A DNA stretch of 64,000 bases from Cymbomonas tetramitiformis. Taxonomy: Eukaryota > Chlorophyta > Pyramimonadophyceae > Pyramimonadales > Pyramimonadaceae. Positions 49,821 through 59,140 of the stretch are shown one piece after another. The position numbers and the translations under genes are program-made. The notes beneath the pieces are model-generated. The model made no database searches. It saw nothing but the letters and a program-made list of their open reading frames with translations, and had not been told where the DNA came from. How positions within the stretch are numbered: position 1 is the stretch's first letter; every line of letters starts with the position of its first letter. The stretch spans positions 154,052-218,051 of the forward strand of contig LGRX02013719.1 of NCBI GenBank assembly GCA_001247695.2, read 5' to 3'.

Positions 49821-50111
49821 TGTTACGGATCGAAAGATGACAGACGCCCGCAGTCGCGATGTTGGTACGTCGTCGTCGATGTCACACGCATAGTCGATCA
49901 TCGATATGTAACAGTCCGATCTGTACGAGTACCACTGAAATACGCGAAAGGATCATCATCCTCCGCGTAGCTCAGTTGGTTAGAGCGTCGCACTAGAGAA
50001 GCGAACGTCACGGGTTCAAATCCCGTCGTGGAGCCTTTTCGCCCCATGACGATATATGATTTGACCCGGCTCGTACAGTGAAAATCCCCGCACCGATTTC
50101 AAACCCTAACA
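49821..50111 (+). repeat. TRIM right LTR
   Basis: 291 bp; four substitutions against the left LTR, one of them in the anticodon loop of the tRNA-like unit. Confidence 0.9.
49961..50034 (+). tRNA. tRNA-like gene in TRIM right LTR
   Basis: Same cloverleaf as the left copy, with G instead of T just 3' of the nominal anticodon AGA. Stems, A box, B box and the downstream TTTT (50036-50039) are unchanged between copies. Confidence 0.75.
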
Positions 50112-50143
50112 TATCTGGTGTACTAGGATATTCCGGTATTAAG

Positions 50144-50829
50144 GACCGGGTTGTTAAGCTGACGGGGAAACTACGAGCAGCTGCGGGACAGAAGCTTCAC
50201 GCCCAACGGCAGCAACTACAACGACAACAACAACAACAACAACAACAACAACAGGACGAGATAGTCTTAGCATCACTGCAACGGCAGAACTTGATAGGGT
50301 GACCCGAGGCGAGGGAAGGTGGGCCTCTGCGAGCATGTCTATTTCTCGGAAGACCCGGAGGCACCAGTAGGACCAGTTCTTGCTACTGCAAATGCCTTTA
50401 TCTCTGCTTGATTTGCTCCGTATCCGAGTATCTTGATATTGCTTGTTTTCATTACTGTACCATGCCACTGCCACCCACATCCACAGAATGCGGTGGTGTC
50501 ACGGGGGACTAAATATCCCGTACTGCCCCCTCTATGGCATTCCTCGATGCATGTGACAGCTGATTGCATTATTCGGCTCGAGCCGACCGCGAGTCACAAC
50601 GATCGAGAGACCGCGAGCCACGTGTTAGAGTACTCGAGCATTACCGTAGCCGTACTCGTACAACCGTTCATAGCTCACGAAGCATAAGCTACTTAGACTC
50701 TCTTACTCTCATATGTTATATCTTTTACTCAGACATATCACACGTTTCAGCCTCATATTTTTGCTTACAACGATAGTTATAAAACAAGGATATACAGAAT
50801 ATTATACCCTGTATGTGTTTCGAACTATC
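50144..50829 (+). other. Spacer with a (CAA)n tract
   Basis: A short frame around 50144-50302 reads LRAAAGQKLHAQ followed by about ten glutamines coded by CAA (50225-50255), then a stop at 50302. It may be an exon fragment left beyond LTR copy 2, but no domain supports it. The rest has no visible feature. Confidence 0.35.
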
Positions 50830-50905
50830 TCGTATTACTTGGAGGTAAAGCTCCCGCTTCATCTCGTCGCGGAGGTCAGCAAGTGGGAAAAGGGTTTCAG
50901 AGCAT
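50830..50905 (-). mobile_element. Small LINE remnant
   Basis: On the minus strand FPLADLRDEMKRELYLQ closely matches FPLADLRQEMNEELYLH, a segment just before the methyltransferase domain of the large LINE. Only this piece is recognisable. Confidence 0.6.
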
Positions 50906-50969
50906 ATGTCAATGAAGCAAGGTACCGTATCGGTTCCCAAAACGCGTATCGATAGTTTTCGATATAATG

Positions 50970-51180
50970 AAGTTTGTTGTCGACAGATACCGATAACACT
51001 GTAAAATTTGTCGACAGATATGAATAATACCATTATTGTTGTCGACAGATACCGATAACTACACGAAAGTTGTCGACAGATACCGACAAGAAACGAAAAC
51101 TTGTCGACAGATATTGATATCCCGATTTTTCCCGATATATCGATATATCGGGGATATCGACAGCAAGTGATAAATTTGTC
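50970..51180. repeat. GTCGACAGATA repeat cluster 1
   Basis: Five copies of TTGTCGACAGATA at spacings of about 25-45 bp. Each core TGTCGACA is a perfect palindrome. The cluster ends in a palindrome CCGATATATCGATATATCGG at about 51134-51154. Confidence 0.8.
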
Positions 51181-51184
51181 CAAA

Positions 51185-51690
51185 TATGACCCTTACGCCG
51201 TTAATGTCGTACGGGTTAATCTGTGTTCGCTTGACTGGGCCTGATCCTTGTGCGACCAGAACCGTGCTTGTAGAGCCCCTGCAGGATTTCCGAGCACGAC
51301 CCATCCTGAATTTTCAAATCACGATCGACAAGCCTACTTTTCAAATTCCGAGAAATGAGAGCTCGCACGAATACCGTGTCACAGTTCAATATTATGTCAC
51401 GAATACTCCTTGATCGATACGGTTGAGCAAATGAAAACCCTAAACACCCCCAATTTGGGATCGATATGGCAATTGATGAATGTGCATCATGAATGAACGC
51501 CACGGATGGAATACTCGTAAGAAAAGCAGCACGCAAGATCGATCGCTCCGTGGGTGTTTCAAAGTCAACGCCAAGGCATGCATCCATCCACCGCCAGCCG
51601 CCACACGAGCCACTGTGCGGGATGCGCACGATCCGACATCCGAGATATCGATATTTCCGATATCATCAAATGGTATCGATATCCTTGTCC
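51185..51690. other. Sequence between the two GTCGAC clusters
   Basis: No gene recognised; overlapping short frames on both strands have no domain. Confidence 0.4.
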
Positions 51691-51694
51691 ACAA

Positions 51695-51895
51695 AACGTT
51701 GTCGACAGATACCGATAACACTGAAAAACTTGTCGACAGATATGAATAACACCGTTATTGTTGTCGACAGATACCGACAACTACACGAAAGTTGTCGACA
51801 GATATTGATATTCCGATATCGCAAAAAAAGGTTGTCGACAGATACCGATATCTCCGATATATCGATATATCGGATATCGGAGATATCGATACGGT
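51695..51895. repeat. GTCGACAGATA repeat cluster 2
   Basis: Five further copies of the same motif with the same spacer order as cluster 1 (ATAACAC, TATGAATAA, ACTACACGAAAG), again closed by CCGATATATCGATATATCGG and a longer inverted sequence. It is a direct duplicate of cluster 1. Confidence 0.8.
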
Positions 51896-52085
51896 GCCTT
51901 GCAATGAAGGAGGAGCCCTTCCCTGGATTCAGCAGCTTTGAAGTTCTTTGTGTTCGCCCATGATCCGGTCTTTCATTGCTGGGTCTTCTTTGACATGGCC
52001 GTGATCATCCCTTTCTCGAAGACAATTCTGAACGAAATTAGTTTAGATTTAGTGATGGAAACACCGAAATGCTTTCAGAATAATT

Positions 52086-52345
52086 ATATTGTTGATCAGA
52101 CAATATAATTATATCGGGCAACAACCTCCCGGCGAGATCCATACGGGACTCGAACCTGCGCGCTCAAGGTGCAAGTCCAACACATAGCGCCCTACGCCGT
52201 AGCGCTACGGCGATCTGATGACATAGCGCTACGGCGTAGGGCGCTATGTGTTGGACTTGCACCTTGAGCGCGCAGGTTCGAGTCCCGTCTGGATCTCGTC
52301 GGGAGGTTGTTGCCCGATATAATTATATTGTCTCATCAACAATAT
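52086..52345. repeat. Large inverted repeat with tRNA-like sequence in each arm
   Basis: Arms 52086-52207 and 52224-52345 (122 nt each) are reverse complements with about three mismatches around a 16-nt loop. The outer ~30 bp are AT-rich (ATAATTATAT). The inner part of each arm reads outward as a tRNA-like 3' half: GTGTTGGACTTGCACC followed by a perfect B box (GGTTCGAGTCC) and a CTGGATC end. TAGCGCTACGGCG could be an A box. A complete acceptor stem is not convincing. Confidence 0.75.
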
Positions 52346-52490
52346 TTGGGAAAAATCTTTAGATTGTCCCCCTCTTTGAAAAAGTCCGTTTTATGACGTC
52401 ACAAATTTTGCGTATTGGGGGAAAATCTTTAGATTGTCCCCCTCTTTGAAAAAGTCTGTTTTATGACGTGACGCTTTTGTGTATAAATTT
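52346..52490 (+). repeat. 70-bp tandem duplication with TGACGTCA-type sites
   Basis: Two copies of a unit containing AAAATCTTTAGATTGTCCCC and GTTTTATGACGT. The first has the full palindrome TGACGTCA, the second TGACGTGA. GTATAAATTT follows at 52481-52490 as a possible TATA box. Confidence 0.7.
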
Positions 52491-52539
52491 TTAGAGGTTT
52501 GATTTCGTAGAAACCAGCTATTACAGAACGAACACTGCT

Positions 52540-52579
52540 TTGCGTGACGCACTTTTGCGTGACGCTTTTTGCGTCACGT
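52540..52579 (+). promoter_or_regulatory. GCGTGACGC repeats with hairpin
   Basis: TGCGTGACGC occurs twice, then CGTGACGC-TTTTT-GCGTCACG forms an 8-bp stem. It sits between the tandem TGACGT sites and the minisatellite. A regulatory role is only suggested by the density of TGACG motifs. Confidence 0.4.
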
Positions 52580-52606
52580 ATTGTACCGGGAGGTACGAGC
52601 AGCGGG

Positions 52607-53395
52607 GTTGCATGCTACAGAGATCTGGTTGCATGCTGCCGACGAGTGGTTGCATGATACAGATGCCTGGTTGCATGCTGCGTATGCCTGGTTGCATGCC
52701 ACAGATGCCTGGTTGCATGCTACAGATGCCCGGTTGCATGCCACGGAGGCCAGGTTGCATGCTACAGATGTCAGGTTGCATGCTACAGAGGCCCGGTTGC
52801 ATGTCACGGAGGCCAGGTTGCATGCTACAGATGTCAGGTTGCATGCTACAGAGGCCAGGTTGCATGCCACGGAGGCCAGGTTGCATGCTACAGATGTCGG
52901 GTTGCATGCTACAGAGGCCCGGTTGCACACGGAGGCCAGGTTGCATGCGACAGATGTCAGGTTGCATGCTACAGAGGCCAGGTTGCATGCGACAGAGGCC
53001 AGGTTGCATGCGACAGATGTCGGGTTGCATGCCACAGAGGCCAGGTTGCATGCGACAGAGGCCAGGTTGCATGCTACAAAGGCCAGGTTGCATGCTACAG
53101 ATGTCTGGTTGCATGCCACAGAGGCCAGGTTGCATGCGACAGAGGCCAGGTTGCATGCGACAGAGGCCAGGTTGCATGCGACAGACGTCGGGTTGCATGC
53201 CACAGGGGCCAGGTTGCATGTGACAGAGGCCAGGTTGCATGCTACAAAGGCCAGGTTGCATGCTACAGATGTCTGGTTGCATGCCACAGAGGCCAGGTTG
53301 CATGCAACAGAGCCCAGGTTGCATGCTACATATGCCAGGTTGCATGCTGGTGACGGGTGGTTGCATGCTGCAAGGGCCTTGTTGCATGCCGGTCA
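52607..53395. repeat. 21-bp GCATGC minisatellite (about 37 units)
   Basis: The unit is GGTTGCATGCNACAGANGYCA with period 21; one unit is shortened to 18. GGTTGCATGC is nearly invariant, the other half varies. It is open in several frames on both strands only because of the period. The complementary motif GCATGCAACC is the one found in the coding arrays of element D. Confidence 0.9.
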
Positions 53396-54863
53396 CAGCT
53401 GTATGAAGAAATAATTGATGGCAAGGCAGATTTCAGGAGAAGATCTGCAATGACAATAATTATATTGAGGATCTGGTGGATTCCAGAAAGATCTGCAATG
53501 GCAATATCGTGATCTGCCTGATGATTGGTGGAGGAGTACCAGAATCAGGCATATATGTGCACATGATTGGTCGATGGCAGATGTCAATACAGGAATCCTG
53601 CTAGTGTTGATCAAGAGAAATTAAGGACAAGTTGTACATGTTAGTGTTAGGTTGTAAGCCAAGACTGATATAAGGGTATAGATGTTATAGGTTTGCGACC
53701 ATACATTATATCGAAAAGTGATAGTATTGCTAGGCTGTATAGCCAGTATATGTCATGAAATAAAACAGTAGAATATAAGGCTAGAAGCCTATGTGATACA
53801 CCAAAAACAATAGAAAACATAAAAAGAAAAAGAAAGAAGATAAAAGAAAAGAAAGGAAAAATAAAGAGATAAAGATGTATAAGTTATCAGGAGTGTGTGC
53901 CTGGTACAAATTGGTTCTCAGATGATGGGAACGTTCTATGGACCTGTGGGATCTGCGTTTTGCAAGATGTTGGGGATGGCGGCTTTTGTGTTTGCGTTTT
54001 GAGCGGCTTCAGCTTACGTTTGACGGCTCAAAATACGCGCGGTGCTTGCGTTATAAACACGAAAAATTTTCGCTATGGGACCTTCTTTGTTAAAGATTTG
54101 GTTAAGGATCTTCTGTGCAGACTTGAGATGCGACTGCAAGATGACTTGGGCGACTTTTCGTTTTTGAGTTTTGAGCTGTCTCTGCTTACGTTCGACGGCT
54201 CAAATTGCGCGCGTTACGTGCACTAAAAACACGGAAAAGTTTCGCTACGGGATCTTCTTTGTGTGGGATTTGGTTGGGATCTGCGTTGGATTGCTTTTTC
54301 TTGAGACTCTGGGCGAGATTTGTGACTTGATCTTAAGAATGTTCGCAGCTGGTCCACTCCGACGGCTGTAAAGCTGGCAGGATATGCGCGTAGACGTCTT
54401 TAGTGGACCCGCGTTTTCGCTTTTGGCTGGATGTGGATGTGATGATGCGGATGCTCAGATTACTGATCTTGGATGCCGGCAGAGGCTTAAGTATGGGGGG
54501 GGAAAGTGAGCTCCTCTCAGCAACATAACTAAGCAAAGCCGCCGGAGGCTATTGTCAAAAAGTACAAATAAAAAGTATCTTTTTAGTTTGTTAACAATCT
54601 GAGCAAGTTTGGGGCCAGATCTTGTATCCTCACCAGCTGCTAAAAATAGCCTATCAGCCTTAAGTATGGTGGAAGTACCTCCCAACTTCTAGGGAAGTTC
54701 CTTATACCTTCTGGCCGAGTTCTCTACAGTTTTTGGCAGTATTTGGGCTCCACTGGACTGGTATTTCTGGAATTAAATTCTGGAAACGCCATACGACCAT
54801 ATTTGACGCTGTCATAGTTGTCATATTGTCATAACTGTCATACGGTTGACCGACAGTTGACTT
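53396..54863. other. Spacer upstream of element D
   Basis: No confident gene. It contains a purine-rich A/G tract at about 53815-53880 and a diverged ~170-bp direct duplication (about 54000-54110 and 54170-54285). The duplication shares GCTTACGTT.GACGGCTCAAA and AA.TTTCGCTA.GG. The 5' LTR of element D should lie here if present, but I could not define it. Confidence 0.4.
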
Positions 54864-57800
54864 TTGATGCTTTCGTCTGGACCTTCGCCCCCTTCCACAA
54901 CCGCCATGGACCCTTCCACCACCGCCTTCCCTCTGACACCCTTAGATCCCTCTCCACCAACCGCTTCCACCGCACCGGGACCTTCGGGCCCTTCCACCAC
55001 CACCTTCCCCTTGACCCCCTCCGACCCCTCTCCACCGATCGCTTCCATCGCAGGGGTCAGTACTGGGCAGGTTGTCGACGTTTATCAACCTGTTCCGGAC
55101 GTGCCCTTCGGCGTGCCCTTCAGCGCGCCCGTCAGCATGCAACCGCATGCAACCAGCATGCAACCGCATGCAACCAGCATGCAACCGCATGCAACCGGCA
55201 TGCAACCCAGCATGTTTCAGGGCCAGTTCTTGCACGGCCCATCCCCAGCCCCTCCTTTTGTGTTTCAACAACAAGAGGGTGGTTGGGGCAGCGTGCAGCA
55301 GCATGCAACATGGCAGGCTGAGCATGCAACCCGCCAGCCCCAGCATGCAACCTGGCAGGCCGAGCATGCAACCCGCCAGCAACCAGGCCTCTGGCCCTAC
55401 GGCATGCCACACCACCATGCCCCAGGCGTATTGACACACGCCCCGTACACTCCCGCGCCGATGTCGACCACGTACGGGGACCCGTGGACGTTACCCGCCT
55501 ATTTTCCACCGCCTCCACCTCCAACATATGGAGTTGACCCTGCGTCAGAGGCACGTGCTAGAGAATGGTGGGCAGCACGAGAGCGCATGGCGGCTGCAGA
55601 GCGGGCGGTGGCGACTGATATGAGAGTGGTCCCCCAACGATTGTATCCGACACCGCTGATGGAACCGACTCCCCACACCGATACTTCTCCTGACGAGGGT
55701 GTGGTAAACCACCAGCCGCATCATCGTCGTCGTGCTTCGGGTCCGGAGACCCTTGGGAGAACCTTGCCCATACACACGGAGCCCCAAGACGTGGTGACCG
55801 AGGACCTCTCCCAAGCTCACGCGTCTCAACCTGGGAGCACGACATCCGGCTCCGGCTATGAGTCTGCGGCGGGCACTCAGCATAGCCGCAGACGACGAGA
55901 ACGGCGTCTCAAGTTGGAGAAGCATCGGAGGAAGGAGATGACGGACCAGGAGGTGTTGCAGCGGGTGGTGCGCGCTGAGACGGCTCGGTTCCTTGCGGAA
56001 TCCGAGGCGGGAAGCTTGCGCGATCGGATGGCTCAGCTGGAGGCTGCCACAGCGGAGAGCGAGGTGGCCGAGGAACGGCGTCTGGCAAGAAGACGCCGGG
56101 CAAGCTTGGACACCCCTGTGGTGTGCGGGGCTGGTGGGGGCCAGCCGCAGCATGCAGCGGGAGCGGCGGAGCATGCAACCGGCTCGGCGGAGCATGCAAC
56201 ACAGCATGCAACACGACCGGCTGAGCATGCAACACGCCCGGCTTCGCATGCAACCAGCTCAACTTCGCATGCAACACAGCATGCAACCCGCCCGGCTGAG
56301 CATGCAACACGCCTCGCCCAACATGCAACTCGACCGGCTGAGCATGCAACGGGTCTGTCTCCGCATGCAACACGCCTAGCTCCGCATGCAACCAGTGGGT
56401 TCCAGCATGCAACCGGCGCCTCCCAGCATGCAACCAGCGGGGGACAGCTTGCCTTGGGCTGGAAGGATGGGAAGTCGCACGCCGCTGATGAAGAATCACA
56501 GAGCCGGAGTAGCGACTATAAGGACACGGAGGACGACCCTGGTGACGACCCTGGAGATGACCCTGGTGGTGACCCGACTGTGGGGGCGGGACCGTCGACG
56601 TCAACTACACGACTGTTAGTGGTCACTCCCCAAGGGGATTCCTTGTGGGTGCCCCCGGGTGAATTGGTCACTACAGCGACGTTACCTGAGATCACCTCCT
56701 CGCGCCATGGTCTGTCGGCAGCCTTGAAGGTCTGTGACAATCTTGGGCTGAGTCCTACTCGATACATTCTGAGCGGGGCCGGCGGTACCTCTTTCCCCGA
56801 GATACGTCCGTTGCACACCACCGAGACCTCCACCTACGCCCTCTTGGTGGACCGCTCGGTGGCAGAGGAGTCTATTCGAGGCACGAGGCGTCCCAGAATT
56901 CCGTCACAATGGTACCAATGCCCGAGACGACCGGTGGTGGATGCCTTCACGGAGTCGGAGGCGGAGACCTACGAGCTGGATGGGCTACAAGCCTGGGTGG
57001 AGGTATGTGCTGCTCCATGGTACCTGGCTGCATCGTTTGGGCCGCCTCCTACGATGCAGCCAGACCCCTCCACCTTCCCCGCTCCTTCACATCGACTCTC
57101 AGCCGATGCCGCGACCTTCACCCCGACGGTGGCTCATACGGCAGTGGCGGGACCACCGGCCGGGGTTGCACGAGCCCCGGAAGACCCGACGGCCATGTTC
57201 ACCCCCGACGACCGCTCTTACCAGACCGCGATCAAGAACGAGAGCTCGCTCTTGAGGGGCATCTACAAGTTGGTGGAGGACCTCCCGGAGTTCCCCGGCG
57301 ATCACTACACGAAGGGCCGGGCCATGGATGACCTTGAGGAGTTCTCTGTGGCGGTGAATGCGCTTCTGGAGCACATGACGGTGATTGCGGCGCTCACTAC
57401 TCCCAGCTTTCGGCGTGAGGCGCAAGGACGCAACCAGCTCAGCGTCTCCACCTTGCTATGGATGGTCAAGACCGCCAAGTTGGCCAAGGCTCAGAAGCTG
57501 TACGTCGAGGAGATGGCGCCGGGAGGCAGCGAAGGAGAGGCGTGGAAGGTGAGGTACGCAACGGTGCCACGGTTCATGGGCGACCTTGCCTTGTCGGTGG
57601 ACATCACCACGGACGCCTTGAAGCGGCTGAAGTCGGAGCTACTCTCAACGAGGCAGCGATCGGAGGAGAAGACCGGTGCCTTCTACACCCGCATCACCAC
57701 CCGAACCGCGACTGTCAACTTTGTGGCGGACGTAGTACGGGGTTGCGGCAAGGTTACCAAGCTGGAACTTCTCGAGCTCTTTTGGAGTGGACTACGTCAC

Positions 57801-58526
57801 AGCGTTCAAGTGGGGTCCAAGCTGGCGGATCTGGGGCTGGACACCAGTCACCCGGAGCAGTGGGAAGATGAACAACGTCGACTCGGACGGTCCGACACCT
57901 CCGCCATCTTGAAGGTTCGTTCCGTGGCCACGGAGATCGAGACGGCTAAGGTGATGGAGGACGCGGTTCTCCACGACACCATTGCCCGTAAGGTGGCGTT
58001 GGAGATGGGACATCGACAACGGCAAGTTCCACCACGCAGCACCCCGTCTGGTCGGTCTAGGTGGCCCCCGAGGAGGCCTGCGTTGGCGGCACTCACGTGG
58101 GAGCCGGGGACTGCCGGGGGCGACTCGGCAACAGCGGCCCCGGTGACCGTAAGCACGGCGGCGGCCCAAGGATCCCGACCGGCACCTGCGGTGAGGGAGC
58201 GGCCCTGTTTTGCATGTGGCAGTCTCGAGCACTTGGTGGCCAATTGCACAGACGAAAAGAAGTTGGCAATCTGGAAGGCCAACGCCCCGGCACGGTTGGC
58301 GCGAAGGCCAGGGCAAGTGGCGGCTTGCGTTGAGGTCATTGAGGAGAGAGTCGAGGAGGATTCCCTCAACCCCGAAGAGCTTGAAACGATGGAGGAGATC
58401 CTCGCTCTGGCGGATGCTGACGTGGACTCCTATGGGGATCTGTGTGCCCTGTGTGACATCACGAGCACCGAGGATCCAGCTTTTCGGAGTGGGGAGCCGA
58501 CAGGGGCTCCCGGGCAAGAGGAGTAG
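54864..58526 (+). CDS. Element D Gag polyprotein with HAT heptads and CCHC zinc knuckle
   Basis: 1220 codons, intact. A Pro/Ser/Thr-rich N-terminus is followed by a first HAT array (~90-180), a linker, a charged helical region (RRRRERRLKLEKHRRKEMTD and onward), and a second HAT array (~430-530). The conserved Gag capsid-like region spans ~790-1010 (KLVEDLPEFPGDHYTKGRAM; LYVEEMAPGGSEGEAWKVRY). Near 1114 is a zinc knuckle C-F-A-C-x4-H-x4-C. The tail is acidic (EEDSLNPEELETMEEILA). It is very long for a gypsy Gag, mainly because of the arrays and linkers. The exact start is uncertain; the Met at 54867 is plausible. Confidence 0.8.
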   Translation: MMLSSGPSPPSTTAMDPSTTAFPLTPLDPSPPTASTAPGPSGPSTTTFPLTPSDPSPPIASIAGVSTGQVVDVYQPVPDVPFGVPFSAPVSMQPHATSMQPHATSMQPHATGMQPSMFQGQFLHGPSPAPPFVFQQQEGGWGSVQQHATWQAEHATRQPQHATWQAEHATRQQPGLWPYGMPHHHAPGVLTHAPYTPAPMSTTYGDPWTLPAYFPPPPPPTYGVDPASEARAREWWAARERMAAAERAVATDMRVVPQRLYPTPLMEPTPHTDTSPDEGVVNHQPHHRRRASGPETLGRTLPIHTEPQDVVTEDLSQAHASQPGSTTSGSGYESAAGTQHSRRRRERRLKLEKHRRKEMTDQEVLQRVVRAETARFLAESEAGSLRDRMAQLEAATAESEVAEERRLARRRRASLDTPVVCGAGGGQPQHAAGAAEHATGSAEHATQHATRPAEHATRPASHATSSTSHATQHATRPAEHATRLAQHATRPAEHATGLSPHATRLAPHATSGFQHATGASQHATSGGQLALGWKDGKSHAADEESQSRSSDYKDTEDDPGDDPGDDPGGDPTVGAGPSTSTTRLLVVTPQGDSLWVPPGELVTTATLPEITSSRHGLSAALKVCDNLGLSPTRYILSGAGGTSFPEIRPLHTTETSTYALLVDRSVAEESIRGTRRPRIPSQWYQCPRRPVVDAFTESEAETYELDGLQAWVEVCAAPWYLAASFGPPPTMQPDPSTFPAPSHRLSADAATFTPTVAHTAVAGPPAGVARAPEDPTAMFTPDDRSYQTAIKNESSLLRGIYKLVEDLPEFPGDHYTKGRAMDDLEEFSVAVNALLEHMTVIAALTTPSFRREAQGRNQLSVSTLLWMVKTAKLAKAQKLYVEEMAPGGSEGEAWKVRYATVPRFMGDLALSVDITTDALKRLKSELLSTRQRSEEKTGAFYTRITTRTATVNFVADVVRGCGKVTKLELLELFWSGLRHSVQVGSKLADLGLDTSHPEQWEDEQRRLGRSDTSAILKVRSVATEIETAKVMEDAVLHDTIARKVALEMGHRQRQVPPRSTPSGRSRWPPRRPALAALTWEPGTAGGDSATAAPVTVSTAAAQGSRPAPAVRERPCFACGSLEHLVANCTDEKKLAIWKANAPARLARRPGQVAACVEVIEERVEEDSLNPEELETMEEILALADADVDSYGDLCALCDITSTEDPAFRSGEPTGAPGQEE
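55135..55385 (+). repeat. GCATGCAACC units in Gag, first block
   Basis: 21-bp units with two GCATGCAACC each near 55135-55210, then single-motif units at about 55300-55385, all in the HAT frame. Confidence 0.85.
56148..56450 (+). repeat. GCATGCAAC 21-bp array in Gag, second block
   Basis: About 14 units of the form GAGCATGCAACACGCCCGGCT, read as E-H-A-T-R-P-A and variants. The frame is held throughout. Confidence 0.9.
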
Positions 58527-59140
58527 ATCTCCATCGACCCCGTGGACAGAGGCAGCCCTATACCAATGTGGCAGCCCGTCCTTCATGGCCCTCGCGGACG
58601 TCACGTGACGAGGCCACCGCCTGTACCCCGACAAAGCCCGTCTCACCGCGAGTGCAGCATGCCCCAGTGAGCACAGAGGCTTCATCAGATTCACCCCATG
58701 GTGTGGCCGCACGGCCCCCCTCCACCGTCAGCCCGAGGCCCCGTTCATCACGGATTGCCTTCAGTGGCCGAGAGCGCGCACGGCGCGCAACCATTTTGAG
58801 CAGACGACCCCTCTCAGTGGAGGATCCCGCCCCTGCTCGGGGATCATTGACTCCGCCGATAACCCCCCCGACAGCACATCCTTGTTGGGAGACTTACTGT
58901 GCCGAACACGGTGTCCCAATTGACCGCGGTAACATTGATGGACCTCCCCCACGTGTCCGAGATCATCACGCGGCACCAACGGTTCAGCCCAGCGACTACA
59001 AGGATCTGCACCTAGCTGCACCGGGGGCCTCCGAGGTGTACCAGAGTTCCCTGGCAGATCAGCGTAGACGGTTGACATCGTGGAGCTGAAGAAGCCCGGC
59101 CGGGGCTACCTCTGAAAGTGTCCTACTACGACAACTACGC
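58527..59140 (+). CDS. Element D Gag-Pol junction region
   Basis: A 173-codon frame (58568-59089) is Pro/Arg/Ser-rich and ends in a more ordered part (YKDLHLAAPGASEVYQSSLA). It overlaps neither the Gag frame nor the next frame in phase. It could be a linker reached by frameshift or read-through. No domain recognised. Confidence 0.35.

Larger units (their letters stand above)
49242..50111 (+). mobile_element. Terminal-repeat retrotransposon in miniature (TRIM) with tRNA-like gene in each LTR
   Basis: 870 bp: two 291-bp LTRs (49242-49532, 49821-50111) beginning TGTTACGG and ending CCCTAACA, with four differences by eye. The 288-bp internal region has a primer binding site, a ~38-bp partial tandem repeat and a polypurine tract. 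The target duplication is TATCT. There is no coding capacity. The internal 3' end (GTGAGGTCACCACACTT then AAGAGGGGAGAT) matches that of family A, so a family A element may supply the proteins. Confidence 0.9.
38326..50138 (+). mobile_element. LTR element B (Gag only), host of two nested insertions
   Basis: LTRs at 38326-38581 and 49008-49241 plus 50117-50138 start TGCTGAAAT and end ATATTCCGGTA. TTAAG directly flanks both outer ends (38321-38325 and 50139-50143), a 5-bp target duplication. The internal region carries a Gag-like frame, a CCHC-like knuckle and a membrane-segment C-terminus, but no pol. Element C interrupts the Gag region and a TRIM interrupts the right LTR. Confidence 0.8.
49008..50138 (+). 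repeat. Right LTR of element B, split by the TRIM insertion
   Basis: Parts 49008-49241 and 50117-50138 together match the left LTR. TATCT is present at both edges of the inserted TRIM (49237-49241 and 50112-50116) and only once in the left LTR, which proves the insertion. Confidence 0.85.

Noticed and set aside
49382..50034. Functional tRNA-Ser(AGA) genes
   Set aside because: The anticodon would be AGA, but the variable loop is only 5 nt and the anticodon stem has a mismatch. The copies are LTR parts, so they are called tRNA-like.
52607..53395. CRISPR-like array
   Set aside because: Units are contiguous 21-mers with no unique spacers of constant length, and the context is eukaryotic retroelements.
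52521..53414. Long overlapping open frames on both strands over the 21-bp minisatellite
   Set aside because: A period divisible by three without stop codons opens several frames at once; there is no non-repeat domain in any of them.
53405..54860. 5' LTR and primer binding site of element D
   Set aside because: TGGTACAAATTGG near 53899 was considered, but there is no matching LTR in the window and no TG...CA boundary could be fixed.
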